Made by a program: the position numbers and the translations under genes
Assembly: GCA_029851415.1 (NCBI GenBank)
Contig: CM056742.1
Location: forward strand, 146,697,121 to 146,761,120
DNA length: 64,000 bases
Reading direction: 5' to 3'
Origin: Eretmocerus hayati
Lineage: Eukaryota > Arthropoda > Insecta > Hymenoptera > Aphelinidae
Notes under the pieces: generated by a model
The model's input: the letters and a program-made list of their open reading frames with translations, nothing else
What the model was told of the DNA's origin: nothing
Databases searched by the model: none
Part shown: in pieces, positions 1 through 13,300 of the stretch
Numbering within the stretch: the stretch's first letter is position 1
Layout of the letters: the number at the start of each line of letters is the position of its first letter

Positions 1-884
1 TTTCATCTTTCCTACATCGAGCTCTCCTCTTATTTTACTCCTTATCAGCAGAATTTTTCTTCGCCTCGTCTTTCTATTTTTCATCTTTTTTTTTATTCGT
101 GAAATTGAAATAGACATTCATCGCGCTTTGGGTAAGGAGAGATATGAGAGGTGAAAAAATTTCACGTCTGTTTCATATTTTACGATCTGAATTGATCTCA
201 CGTGCATAGGAGAAAAATGTCTGATTTATCATCCCGCATGAGATTGATTTCATAAAACTTGAAGGAGCGGATCCATTGTTTGGATTCCAAAGGACTCACG
301 TTTATCTAAATAATGTAAGGATGGTAATCATCACTTCTTCATATTGTTGGCAGATTTTTAAGTGAAACTTTATCCCGCAGAGACAGGCAAGAAACTTAAT
401 TTCTTCATGACCCGAGATTGACGATCATTCCGAACTTCGGAAAGATCGACGAATCATTGAGCAATTACGAAAAGCACAAACTCTTGATTTCAAGTTCCAC
501 TACCATTGGGAAGTATTCTTCAGCCATTCTCAAACTCGGGTCAACTTGAACATTACACTTGGCATTAGTAAGTGAATAAGTGATGAGCTTCTTGAATGAA
601 TTTGCCTCGAAGTTATAGATTGCATCGCTCTGCAAAAGGCACTGAGGAGACAGAGAGACGATATTTATTTGACAAGAATTGCTCCAATTACACTCTTTAG
701 AAAATGTTTCAATGGAAAAGTTTCAAAATTTATTTCCTTCACAATGTCCCCCGCGAGACCGGGATAAGCTATCTTTTGTCGCAATTTGGAATGCTCAGTT
801 CGCCTCGGCAATTCTGGTTAGAGGATAAGAGAGAATAAATGGGGCGGTATGGCAGTCCGACTAAATCGAGGTTTTTCCACTTAC
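1..884. other. Intron (downstream of repeat-20 exon)
   Basis: This is AT-rich sequence after the splice donor at 884/883 (gtaagt on the minus strand). I see no further exon: the next constitutive exon, completing repeat 20, must lie below position 1. No repeat or RNA gene was recognised. Confidence 0.7.
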
Positions 885-990
885 CTTTGCCGTGCAGTTG
901 CTGGCGGTTGGTATCGGCACGCAGATTTTCAGCCGTATGAACCAGCTCATCCAATTGTGGCTTCTTTTGCTCCAATTCCCGCAGGAGCGT
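885..990 (-). CDS. Dys: Dystrophin exon: repeat 20, helix B
   Basis: The exon is 106 nt, starts in phase 0 and ends after one base of a codon (GGCAAAG|gtaagt). It encodes 35 residues beginning TLLRELEQKKPQLDELV, which closely matches the vertebrate repeat-20 segment ATMQDLEQRRPQLEELI. The acceptor is ttctatctattccag at 991. The open frame runs past both splice sites, but only the exon portion is conserved. The remainder of repeat 20 (helix C) must be in the next exon outside the window. Confidence 0.93.
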
Positions 991-3289
991 CTGGAATAGA
1001 TAGAAATATTTTTCTGATAATTGAAATTTTTTGCAAAAAGGAGTTTTGGCGAAAATTGTATCCATTTCTCATTTTTTTTGATATGCTTTTTTCTAAAAGT
1101 CCTCTCAATTTCGTATCACGTTCGAGTTTGAAATACAATCACGGTATAACTCAAAAAGTATTATCGCAATAAACGGTCATCAATATCGACGATCAAGATC
1201 GTGAATAGGAGATCAATTGTAGCAATTCAAATCGTATTATCTAGGATAGTATAATTTTTCTTCATCGCAGTAAGTGATTTTAATTAACACAATCATTGAT
1301 TACAGAGAACAAATAAGGATTCACGAAAGTGAAACCCACAGATTGTGAACACTTGGCAAAGCTGTAGACAGTTTGCATCAAATTCGCAATCAGAGTTCGT
1401 TCAAGGCCCAACCTTTCAATGATAAATTTCGTAATTTACAGATCAAGATAGATCTTCATCGTGAAAAAATTGTCATTACGATAATTTTGGATACGTTGAG
1501 ATAGAATTCTTCCATTATGTGAACGAGGACAGGATAGTGGACACAGTGATCAATTTCCCACAAAAATCAAACCTTTCAAGGTCTAGTTTTGGATAGTTCA
1601 AATTCAATTTCTTCAAATAGGGAAGATTGTTACCAACCAACCTACATTCCATCTCCATATTACTCATATATACAGGCGTAACCCATTATCTACGGTTCCG
1701 GTATATGCGATTTCAGGTATCTGCGGTTTTCCGATTGAGGTCACTTTACATTCTCTGCGGTATAACACCCCGGTATCTCCCAGTGGTTTCAACGATGAGC
1801 AAATTCGTAACTATTTTTTGTAAACAAAGAAATGTCAGCAATTTGTTGACATCCGTTGAGAGGAGAGTATAAGAGCTCGAATTCATTTGTGACCATTTCT
1901 AAATTTCCGTCGAGAAGGAACTCTGAAAGAAACCTCTCCCGAGAAGGAAATAGAAGAATTGTAAAATAATCGAGCTAGCTCAGAAATGAATATATAGTCT
2001 TCGAAGGTTAAAAAAAGGGAAGAAAAAAATCCTGAAGTCGCAACATTAATCCCTTAAAACCGAGACCATCTAAAAACGAAAAAGTGAGTTGTTTTTATAC
2101 TTAATTCACTTCTTTGGAGGGCCCCATTGGGCGGAGCGCACGAAGAATTTAATGGAACATTCATGAACGTCACCTATTACACCGGTCATATGAAGCGTCA
2201 TAATGAGATTTCTCAGAATTTTTGTTATTTATGAATGTTCTCGGGGTGCATTATTGGTCAGAGGTGAGCTATTTACACTACTGAAAACGCCCGTAGAGTC
2301 AAACCGGATTAGGAACCCAGAAAACGTAAAATATGGTTCGTGCGATGACGATTCATTCTTACCGATTTGAAAATCTGGCTTAATAATGTTTTGAAAGTGG
2401 TCTGGGAACCCGGGGACTATTGACAGGCCCCAATGACCATACAAAACGGTTAGGTATGGCCTGAAACAAGATGTTGGAACCTTGACAAACGTAAAATATT
2501 GATTCGAATGTACGAAATTCAACATATTGTTCATGGATTTATAGAGGGTTAACAAGACCCAGGTATGGTGTTGCAGCCTACCGTTTTTCAAACAAGATCA
2601 ATTAGAAGGCAAGGTGATCGAAGATAGGACAGGTCAAGCTTCTCACAGTGACCTGGTGATGATTCTAAGTCTTGAATCAAAGCACCGACATAAAATTGTT
2701 CTTGAATGCTACCGAGAGCCATATACTGACATTGAAAGATTTCCCAAACAAACTCAAACAACCGAGTTTTTCTCAGAAGAATGATTGTTTTGAGATATTG
2801 TAAGGAAATATTTGATTCGTATATAGCTCTCTACTCAGTGAACGAACAATTTTCCTCATCAAAAAATTGTCTAGATCAGCCCAGTTAGTGACCCTCCATT
2901 TCTTATCAGATCAATACTTCCGCTGCAAGTTCGGTATCTGTGGTCCCTCTCCAATCTATCACCCCCGCGTATACCGAGGTACTCCTGTTATAAACACAAT
3001 CGTAAAAAGATGCATCAAATCAATGTCCTTTATTCATAGCAATAAAATTCAAAATGAGTCCTGTTTCCCAGCAAGCTCCCTCTTCCACAAATGTCACACG
3101 GGGTTTCCTATCCTCAATCCAAAAAATCATCGACCCAGATCACGGACTATGACTCGATCATCTTCCCACCATCCCAAACCAATAAATACCATATATTAAA
3201 ATTCCAATGCACCCTAAACCTTCAAAACCCCACACTTCTCACATTTCCAATTCAAGACTACCAATAGCCACCTTCAAAATCCCTACTAC

Positions 3290-3690
3290 ACCCACACGCT
3301 TTCCACAGTAGTATCAGAATTCATAGTAGAGCCCAGAGGTGTACATAAGCACGTGGCTTTATACGCGCGATGAGATACAAACGGCCCATAAGCGGGTTTT
3401 CGCACAAAGTAAAAAACGAGCGCCACCCTCATACTATACGATACTATACGGATACGATACGATACGAGCATGGCAAGCCATTGTATAATACTCGACGATT
3501 TCGAAGCAGCCCTCGCGTGGCATGCATGCAAACAGGAGCTGGTATAATATACACAGTGCTCTCTCGCGGGTCGATCGCCAGTTGCAGGTTGCAGGTAACG
3601 GCGGCGGCGCCAGTAGTACAGCTCAACGTTTTCCCCGGCGCGCGACGCGCGTAGTGTGTTCCTCACCATATACCCACCACCAACCACCAT
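3290..3690. promoter_or_regulatory. GC/CpG-rich intronic island with GATAC repeats
   Basis: A sharp rise in G+C and CpG occurs inside an AT-rich intron. It includes an imperfect tandem of (ATAC/GATAC) units at about 3433-3470 and a GC palindrome GGCGCGCGACGCGCG near 3638. Intronic islands like this often mark enhancers or internal promoters in compact insect genomes, but that role is inference. No exon was identified in it, and the 134-codon open frame on the minus strand looks compositional. Confidence 0.3.
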
Positions 3691-6600
3691 GAGAGTCTTC
3701 TCTTCTTGGTAGAGGCCAAGAATCGATAGCCCTGCAGCTACGAAACTTTTCTCAACTCCTCCTCTTGCTTCCGTCCTTTTTCTTCGTCTAGTCCTGTCAA
3801 AGGACTAGCCTCTTAGATGCGGTTTTAAAATACTTTTCGTGCGTTATAGTTATATATCTATGCATGTGGATTGAGAAAAAGGAAAATTTCCAACGTTAAG
3901 AATGGGATGAATATCGATGGTACTACACATGACAATGACAAATTTATTATGGGTGTCGGTCAGATAGCTTGCTATTAGAATTGAATGTCTTAAAGTGTAG
4001 GTGATACGAGGCAATGAAAAGAGGCAAAGATGAATAGGAAGAAGGAATGGGCAATGCATCTGTGAAACCTTTTAGAAGAGCCAAGATCGCGTGGCGTGCC
4101 GTTTGAGAGGATCAATTTCGCGGTGGCTCTTTTCGCAGCCAACGGAAAATGTATGCGACGTAGTACGCGGGTGGCGGCGGCGTGTCACTGAGGCCTCTGT
4201 CCCACGCGATAAGAGATCGAGTAGACGATAGAACCCTATTTTACGGGGAAATTCATCGCAGCGATAATGACTGGCACACGGTATGTGTCGGTAAAATGGA
4301 CGTTGAACGACGAATCTAGATTTTTAACGGGTCTCTGCGACACTTTAGGAGTGCATAAATCAATCTTATATATATTTCGCCTGACACCTCTGGGTAATTG
4401 ACGAATAGCCTTTTTTCTTCTAAGGTAAGTGAACTGAACTCGTTCGTTTAGATCTGCATGGAAGATAACTCCTGTCAACTGCGATAGACCTTGCGACGAA
4501 TTTTAATTACGCGTTTATATCTGATTTGAAAAAATCTGCCTAAAGGATTAAAATTCAAAGGAATTTGTAAAGTGAAAACTATCGGTTTTCCTGGTCAAAG
4601 TTACATTAGCTCTTAGTGTGAAGTATCGATCATTCCTGCGACGGCCCTCATCAAGCTGAAATAATATTATTGAAATTTTCACAATACTCTAAACAATACT
4701 ATGACCATTTAACCTAGTTGTCTGCTAATCTACCTGGTCACTCGTTCTTGGGGAGTCATTATTCGTTGTTGACAAAAAATTCCATTTTCTCTCCTCAAGA
4801 TTCTGAGAGATCGACTAAAAAAGACCATTCAAAACATCTGCGACTTTCGATGACGATCGAATCTTTTCTATTTTGTTGAACCTAACACTCATTACAAGTT
4901 GAACAGTTATTCTAAAAAATTCTCAAGAATGAATCGTGAATCATCACATTGACACAAAGTTATGCTTGTACAATGGAACAAGATCTTCTAACATGGACTT
5001 GAAATGTAATATTGTAAGCTTCTGAAGTAGAATTGCTTGATCAGTATACTTACATTGAAATCTTCGATGAAAAAAGTACTCTTAAGAGTACATTGTGAAT
5101 TGTTCTAGTGATATTATTTAGGCTTGATAAGAGCCACCAGAAATGATTCAAATGTCTCACTCAAGTGCAAACATACTTTTTGGCAGGAACAACCGATAGT
5201 TTTCATTTTACAGATTGAAATAGAAACCTGCGATGGAATCTGCATAAAATGAACTTGGAGGGTTATAATTCGATTGACGCTAAATTTACAAAATTATTTT
5301 TAGCGCAATTTTCGACTTTTTCAAAGTCTTTAGCTATTTTCAGGAATACTTTAGATCATTTGGATAAATTTTTGAACCGGTATGATTTCACTGAGAATCT
5401 GGAGACGGGAAAAAATTTCATCAGTTTGTAAATCGCAAGATGTGGGCTAGATCGGTAATGATGTTTCAACAAATGGAAGATTTATCCTCGGTTCTAACCA
5501 CTTCTATTCTTCAGAATTCGGAATTACGGAATCGAGTACGGAAAAATAGTAATATAGGGTACGCAAGACTGTAAAAGCCTAAGACTGAAAATGTGATTGA
5601 GGCGGGTTCAATCCGAGAAGAGCTCTTTACAAAATTCGTCATGAGATTAACAAAGTATACCATCAAATTGAAAGAATCCAGTGAGGGCGTGGGTGAAAGT
5701 CAAGAAAGTCAAGGTCTGTTGTCGAAATTTTGATCCGAAAAGGAAACGCCAAAAGCTCCCCATATACTAACATCTCAAGAACCCTGTGACTCCTTGAGAG
5801 ACGAAGGACAGAGGGAGAGATCAAAAGAGAGAGGCGTCGTCACAGCTATACTCTGATTCAAGGCAGCCAACTAATTTCAAGTTCTCTTCAAGCCAGGTAA
5901 TCTCTAAGACCCGTAGAGACGACGACGAGACTCTCTGTTGTGCTTGTCTACAAATATGAGCCAGTGAGAGCATAAGCGAACTACTTATCTACTCGGATTT
6001 CACTCTCGCATGAGAAGGAAACGGTTAATTGTTAGTTCCATTATGAATTTCGTGCTTCTTCATCATTCTAACGAGCTGAGACATGGTAATTAAAATCAAG
6101 CGAAGTAAGCTTCTCTTGCTTTTATGAAAATAAGTAAAAGCTACATGTTTCATTATCATTCTGGATCTAGAAAAACACTCTTCAATTCACAAAAAAAGAG
6201 ATTATCACGATTTCGGAATGAACAAAGTATGTCCTCACATTTTATCTAGATAATGACCTCTGATATTTTATTATTTGCATGTACATAATCTCCAAGACCG
6301 ACAAAAATTGCGATTATGACACTCGTCACAAACCTTCGTCTCTGAACGATATAGGGAAATTCTAGTAATGAATAATAATTAGATCGATTGTCACCCGGTC
6401 TAAGGTTTGGACAAGGGCCAACACGAACTTGCTCACTCGCGTGTTCACAGCTCGTTAACAGGCCCCCGATGTTCCTTGCTTCCTGTATGTGTTGTAGGAT
6501 AGATGCTCGTCCCTTTCACTAGTCCACTCTCTATCTCTATTTCTCCCTACTACTGCGCTCTTAGTGTGTCTTCTTTCCACCGCTTACTTCCACCCTCATT

Positions 6601-6826
6601 CATTTGTGATCAATCTTCGACCCAGTCGCAAGGCAAGAAGCTAACCATATTTCTTATGTTTCACCATCACCGAGATGGCTATGATTGAATCGATGAAAGA
6701 ATTGAGGATGCGATTACAAGCAGAAAGTGCTCCAGGCGGTGTTCGAGTCATAAAACTTTTCTTTTACTTTTTCAACCAAAATGTTTCATGATTCAGTGCT
6801 CACTTATTGTCACTGATGCGTTTGAT

Positions 6827-7171
6827 AGACTCACAAGGGGAGTCCGGAGGGTCCGGGTCACCAAATTTCATCAAACTTTTCCCACAGTCTCGTACCACCT
6901 AGGATATGAAGAATCCAGAGTAACTCCGTCAAATGGGCCTTATTTCCAAACCTATACAGTCTATGACATTAGCATTGTCCATATAGGCCCATGTTAAACA
7001 GTGATGTACATAGATATACTGTAAATGCCAACGTTTTCGCTTGTAGCACTGAAGAGGAGGATCATTTGACGAAGTAACTCTGGATTCTTCATATTCTGAG
7101 TGGTACGAGACTGTGGAAAGAGTTTGACGAGATTTGGTGACCCGGACCCTCCGGACTCCCCTTGTCAGTAC
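6827..7171. mobile_element. Foldback MITE, family A copy 1
   Basis: This is a near-complete inverted repeat of about 345 bp. The left end reads ACAAGGGGAGTCCGGAGGGT and the right end is its complement, CCGGACTCCCCTTGTCAGTA. The arms stay complementary inward (GAATCCAGAGTAACTC against its complement GAGTTACTCTGGATTC, with small differences) up to a short central part containing TTAGCATTGTCCATATAGGC. There is no coding capacity. The centre is shared with the family B elements at 20065 and 59367, and the ends and arms recur at 37767-39117. It is a non-autonomous DNA-type element; the superfamily is not identified. Confidence 0.8.
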
Positions 7172-8439
7172 TATACCAGAAATACAACCATCACGGATAC
7201 TATTGCGTTTGGAAAATAAAGTGTTTTATGAATCTAGTATAGGCACTTAAACTGATAAACTCTAGTTTCAAATTTCCTGTTCCTCAAATTTTGGTTTTTC
7301 AAAAAATTTCAGAAAAATTCAAATGTTTAGAGGAAGTTGTCGTTTGGAATATTTCAGCTTAGAATCAATCATGTACCTTCAAAAACAAATCCAAACAAGA
7401 TAATTCATTCTAAACTGCTGGCCTAAGAATAGTTATCATCTTAGACAAACACTCATTACTTTTCACAAGATTGACTGACTACATCAAATTACTAAATACT
7501 CTCGGATGAGAGAGGAATGCAAATTTCATTGGGAAACGAGAATTTAATATTCGTAAGTTGTCATTCAGACTTTTCATTTGAAAAGAAATGAAAAGGCGAC
7601 AGACATTTGTTCTGACACGTAATTGGAAAAAAGCTTCTGGGCCATTTCTCTTTTACCAAGAGGGCTTCGCATGTTAATTTCTACACCCTGTTTCGATTGG
7701 AAAAATTTGAATTTCTAATGTTCTTTCTACTTCTCAGTAGTCCGGCTTTCAACACTGGTCTTTCCGGAATCTGGTTTTCATCAGGGTAGGCATGCAATTC
7801 AATGTGATGGACGAGAATGAAGTCCAGAACAGTTGTTTGTACTTGCAAATGAAGAATTGAACTGACTTTCCTACAGAGCAGTCAACTGAACTGCAAAACC
7901 CTATCATGTGTGGACAAGATCAAATTCTGCAAAACCAGAGTCAGCTCTCAGTTTCACCCCGTTGCAGTTATCCAGCAAGCAACACCATGGGTGGAAACCG
8001 ATCGTTATGCTCGGTAGGGAAGAAAGTCACAGTTTCCTCGGTTACCGACGAGTTGGCGAGATTTCACATGAAACTGATTAAATTACCATTCATCTGTTCT
8101 CTAACATCAATGGAGTGGTTCCAGGATGGTTCCTTTTATTGAAAAAGTTACGGCAAATCGAGTTATTTTGTAGAATCGATCAAAGTCATATGAATTTTCA
8201 TGATGAAAGTCTAATCATCCTGCGTCAAGAGTGAGATCAACTCAGACGTTAATAGTGTTAAGGACAGTTTCCACGCAAAACTGGGTTAAATTGGCTCTGA
8301 AGACAATTTTATGAAAAGTCACAGTCTCTCAGATGCAAATTTTTCCATTTGGCCGTAAAAGTTAGGTAATAGACTTATTATACCCGTGAACTACATGAAA
8401 ATCACGGAGGAACATCAAAAGTATGGCGATAGTACAAAC

Positions 8440-8535
8440 CTTTTGTTGGTCGATGAGCTGTAGGATGTTGTCGACATCGCCGACCACGACAATCTGTTGA
8501 CGAATCATGTCTTTCGCTGTGAGCCAATCACGTAT
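8440..8535 (-). CDS. Dys: Dystrophin exon: repeat 20, helix A
   Basis: The exon is 96 nt (32 codons), phase 0 at both ends, with acceptor taattccag and donor gtttgt. It encodes IRDWLTAKDMIRQQ followed by IVVVGDVDNILQLIDQQK. The vertebrate counterpart in repeat 20 has VMVGDLEDINEMIIKQK at the same place, which makes this one of the most diagnostic segments in the window. The conserved W of helix A is present. It splices directly to the TLLRELEQ exon at 990. Confidence 0.95.
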
Positions 8536-10070
8536 CTGGAATTAGAAAAATATTGAGCGTTAATCGATAAATACATTTCATTCCATTTATTTCCTCAATA
8601 TCTTATATCACGGGCGATTCCATCGTGAGATTAGTAAGAAAGCTTGATTTGTTGTTCCACAGCACAGATTTCTTTTATACGGTGTATTCCAGTGATTTGC
8701 AGCACTTCTGCTGCATAATGGCTCGATGATGATGCTTGAATCATGAAAAAAACAGGATTGAAAGACTTGGAGGCTTGGAAATTTTTCTGAATGTCTAGTT
8801 CCAAAACTCAAACTTGAAAAGATTCGATCAAGTTACATGCAGAGCTGTCAATTGGCGCATCCTAACAAAACACACCGAAATTTGTCTGATGTAACCACCA
8901 CAAAACTCAAGGGTGCGGGTCATCATGGAGCGACTAGACCATGATCAGACTTATTTCAACACACCTCCTGCGAGGGCAATTTTTTGCAATTTTTGGTTAA
9001 ACGCTCACTCTCCGGTTCATTCATCAAAAGTATAGAAGTGAACTTTCATCTAATACATTATCATCCATGTTCTTTGTGAACCGTCAAGCAAGATTACCAT
9101 CAAGAAGATTCTGCCAGCCAATATGAATCGGCAGAATTTAAATTTTGAAAAATTTTTGTGGGGCCCATCGCAGTGAGTGTGTCACGTCGAGATATTCCCC
9201 AATCTGTAAAGTTAGAGTATCCGATTGCAAGACGGGTATTCAAACTTGAATCGAAAAACTGTATTCAGATACAAGAAGAATGTCATTGGCATAATCGCAA
9301 TAGCTATAAGAAATATTCGAGATCTGTGGTCCAGTAGAACAATGCCAGTTTAGTCAGACAATTACTATTAAACCTGTAATACGGCCAAGGCTGGAGTCTG
9401 CAATCGACGCTTGGTGAGTAAATTCCGCCATAGATTGATTTTATTGCAAAACAGCAACTATTTGGTCATCTAAGGAAATGTTCCCTCATCTAGCAATGAA
9501 AATTTGATGACGCTGATTAAAATCAAAATCTATGATCTGGCCCGAGTTCAGAAAAATCGATCAGAATTTGCTTACGGCTCCATTTGAAAATCAATTGTTC
9601 ACCTAACAAGTACCTTATCAATCAGTAATGAACATACATCTAAAGATGGTTTATCGATCATTCAAACATCAAAAAAATCAGTGCTAATTGATGGATATCG
9701 AACAGAATCTGCTGTATTATTCGAGAGTCCACGCAGTCATTCTCACGCATGGATGAATCGCAAAGTATGATAGGATGGCTTCGTTATTGGAAAATTGTCC
9801 TCATCATTTCAATCCAGTGACGGTTTTCGGTGTAGCAGCTAACAGTTGATGAGGAGAAGAAGTAGATTGATTTCAAAAAATCTGTAAACGTGTGAAAATT
9901 CTAATTTTCCATTGGAACTGCGTTTGAACACTTTTGCACGTGTAATAAGTAGTTATCTGACGACCGTAAGTTGTTGAAGGTAAATTCTCATACATCAAAT
10001 TAAATATGGTGAAATAAGGAATTGACTTATCGAGGATGAGATACAAGGAATCAATGTATGTATCAGGCAC
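8536..10070. other. 1.5-kb intron between hinge 3 and repeat 20
   Basis: AT-rich intron flanked by the donor gtgcctg (10070) and the acceptor of the 8535 exon. No gene, RNA or repeat was recognised. Confidence 0.6.
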
Positions 10071-10300
10071 CTGTAGAAGCTGGTTATCTTGAGTGGTGTG
10101 GTGAGTGGTCAGAGGCGATGAGGTCGCTTGGGGCTGGCTTGGCAAAGGAGAAGCCTCGCCTGCATTACTTGCTCCCTGCTGTTGCTCGCTGGCAGCCGGC
10201 CTCGAGGGGGTACAGCCGGCCGCTGCCCCGGTTTCGACGCCTCCACTTTCGCCTGGCGTCGACGATTCTTTCGCTGCTGATCCTACGTGCCGCTCGTGTT
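10071..10300 (-). CDS. Dys: Dystrophin exon: hinge 3
   Basis: The exon is 230 nt. Acceptor ttacttgttgcag is at 10301, and it begins with the last two bases of a Glu codon and ends in phase 0. It encodes EHERHVGSAAKESS followed by a low-complexity stretch rich in Ser, Thr, Pro, Gly, Ala and Gln with no helical heptads, then TTHHTTQDNQLLQ entering repeat 20. Its position between the last helix of repeat 19 and repeat 20 is exactly that of vertebrate hinge 3. The sequence itself is not conserved, which is usual for hinges. Its G+C is clearly above the flanking introns. Confidence 0.9.
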
Positions 10301-13300
10301 CTGCAACAAGTAAGACAACATGCTCCATTTTAGACTACTATTTCTCACCTTTGCTACGATTACATCGAATTGGATACGGTATCCATCAAAGAGTGAGGCT
10401 GGTGTATATAGAGAATGATTTCTGCCTATCTATATCATGCCATAATAATATTATTATAATTGACGAGGTTTTGAGGATTCTGGGGATTATAAATCTAGCA
10501 ATTTTCATTTGTTCCTTGTGAGGTACTCTGGATTTTGAGTGCGGAAAATACTGAGTAGCCGAAATGAGATGTAAGTAAAAGATGATGGAAATGAATTCAT
10601 TGATGAGAATAAGATTCATTCGAGCAGCATGATCAGCCATAGTTTTTAAAACCTCAGAAAATTGATTTTATGGTTGTACTGAACTAGTTTGATAAGACGA
10701 ATTTCAATCAGTCAGACAAATCACACGAAGAGCTCAAGTTGTGGGGAATCATGAACAATGATCAATTCGACAATCACTTGAGATAATTGTATGATAACGG
10801 ATTCAAAGAAAACGTCTATTATTGGCAATTGGATCATGCGATGATCATTCGGAATGTTCTTTTTCTTTGATCGCCAATGTATGTATATTACACTTAAATT
10901 TCTGATCGGGGAGAATCTCTAGAATCTTTTTACCAAAAAGTACAATACAGCATCGTCTGAAGATTTGCATTTTCCCTACCTTTTTTCTAACAAAAGCATT
11001 CGTGCATAGCACCTTCTCCGGATAATTTTTCTACGACAGAATTATATTTCAATTCGATCTGAGGACTTACACGCCTCATCGACGACTACAACTCCTCTCT
11101 TCGGAACCGATCAAAACAAGTAACTCGGATGCAGAGAACAGTCCTCTTGCTTGTCTTTTCATCGAGATCTATTGAAGCTAAAATGTTCTAATCAAACTCA
11201 AAAATCTATGAGAAACTCACCCAATAATTTCTTAGAGTGTAGGACGAGAGCACACTGAGTTCTAGCTATTTGTCACAGCGTAGGTTTATCAATGAGATCA
11301 GGCGGTAAAAATTACTATATTCAAAATAGAACGATGCGCAATTTTTGTGAAAAATTTGAGACGATTCCCTCGTATTAGATATAAGTTTAAATGGAGTAAA
11401 ACGCACCACACGTCATATCAAATTACAACTTCACGTTTTCACTCTGCGGTAGGGAATTATGTTACACAAACGTCAAGGGTCGTTACAAGGGAGATCAACG
11501 TGGCTATTCCACCTGATTTCAAACTCTCACTACGTTAATCAAGTACTGCTGCGAGCTTTTAATCCAAAGGCTTTGAAACTTTTCTTGATACTCGTAGTCG
11601 CAATTGGTAATACTCGATTCGTGAAACGTAATTATGAAAGTGTAGGAAAGTTCCGAAGCCAACTCAATAATAATTTTGGGACGGATTTACAACTAACTTC
11701 AATATTGAAAAACCGAGTGGTGTTGAGAGATTTAATCTCTATGCGTGTAACCATCACAAATAACAGAATCTTTTTACGGCAATTTTTGATGCAATTTTTG
11801 TGCAGAATGAATTTTGCACGGAACTTTTTAGGGACCTATTATCGAAAGTTAATTTAGATTAACTCATAATAAAATTTCAAGAGGGAGAGCACTGAACTCG
11901 TAAAACCAGACTCGATGAACCGTTTCACAGATTCCATAGAAATTATTATGGCCGGAGGAGGGAGGATTTAAAATGATCAATGATTGAAAATAAAAATTTA
12001 TGGAAACTCAGAAAGTAGTCGACCCGCTGGATGAGCTTCATAATTTTATTACATTTACACTTGATTCTCATACTGCAAAAGTTTCACGATTGAAAGCTAC
12101 ATAGAATTCTTGTTTCCAATTATACAAGATGGTGAATGTAAAAATTTCGATTTAAAGTGAGGCCCCAAACAAATTTTCGCGTGAAGAGGATAATAAAAAT
12201 GGTTAATCCTAGATCTTGACTAGCGAGGCAAGGATAAGAATTACCTCGAAACTGAACAATCTAACGTATCAAATATCTTTACACCAGGAAATGACTGAAG
12301 ATAGAAAGTAGAAGGAGCAATTTAGGAAGTTTACGGGCTCTCTGGAGGGCTTTTAATAAGACTGGGTGTACGACGTCTCTCGAACAAAGTTAGAAGGTAA
12401 CACGTTGAGCTTTCGCTTATACGCACTGAAACTCATGCCACACGGCTTTGAGTCTCTCTCATCGGCTTTGCCTCTTTAGCCCTTGTGCGTATACACATCA
12501 GAGCTTGATGATGTTTTCATGTATCTTTCTGTCTTCCTTACTTTTTCGTAGATCAAGTTATCACGAGCTTAACTTTTTTCTTTCCAGTCCCTTTCTCTCG
12601 AGAGTAAGTATCAAGATAAGCCGTCAAAAGTAATGTAATTTATTTTCATCGTCTTATCCTCAGTGTTTCTCACTTGATAAGCACAAAATTATTCAACACC
12701 GAATCTTAAGAAGCCTTTTTGGAATACTAGGAGATCAAAATATGTCAAATACAATATAGTCTATGAGATCATGCCCGTACATCTAAAAATATTGGATAGA
12801 ATCCCTCATTGGGCTACGAAAAAATTTCAAGAGCGTAAAAAATTCGCACTCTTGCAGCAATTGTATATATTCAAGGTAGCTCACTAGGTCGAACTCATAA
12901 ACTAATAGTGCGAAACTACTCAAGTGGTCCACTTGGGCCTCAAACGCAGGGTGCATAGTTCAAAAAGACTCTGGCTTGCAAGAAAAAAAACAGTGATCTA
13001 GAGAACAAATAATGATTACATATTTGAATACCGAGGAGTTGCAACCATTGGAGACTAACTAACCCGTGCTGACTCGGAAAAGAATAAGCGTGCGAAAATA
13101 AATCGCAACAAACAACCCCGCACAAAATTCATTGCTCGTGGCTCAGCGCATTTCTATCAATCATTTCCAAAGTTTTGTCAATATTCACCCGGATCCACAC
13201 ACAACGAATTTTGTGTTGGGGTTCTTTGAAAATGTCAGTACTACAGAATGGTGTATAATAAATGAGAAATTGATACGACAATCTGTGTGAAAGATTTATG

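Larger units (their letters stand above)
991..8439. other. 7.4-kb intron inside repeat 20
   Basis: No exon with coding character and compatible phase was found on the minus strand. The intron holds a GC-rich island with short GATAC-type repeats near 3290-3690 and a foldback element at 6827-7171. The rest is AT-rich sequence without recognisable genes. Short open frames here, such as 2229-2591, have no coding signature. Confidence 0.6.

Noticed and set aside
2112..2600. Possible MITE from paired GGAACATTCATGAAC / TATGAATGTTCTCGG and a repeated ACGTAAAATAT
   Set aside because: Pairing is short and the ends could not be defined.
3370..3690. Protein-coding exon in the CpG island of the first large intron
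   Set aside because: Frames open on both strands from repeat-like GATAC composition; no matching splice phase.
11459..11857. 132-codon plus-strand open frame in the giant intron
   Set aside because: AT-rich composition, no splice signals, no recognisable motif; consistent with chance in a long intron.
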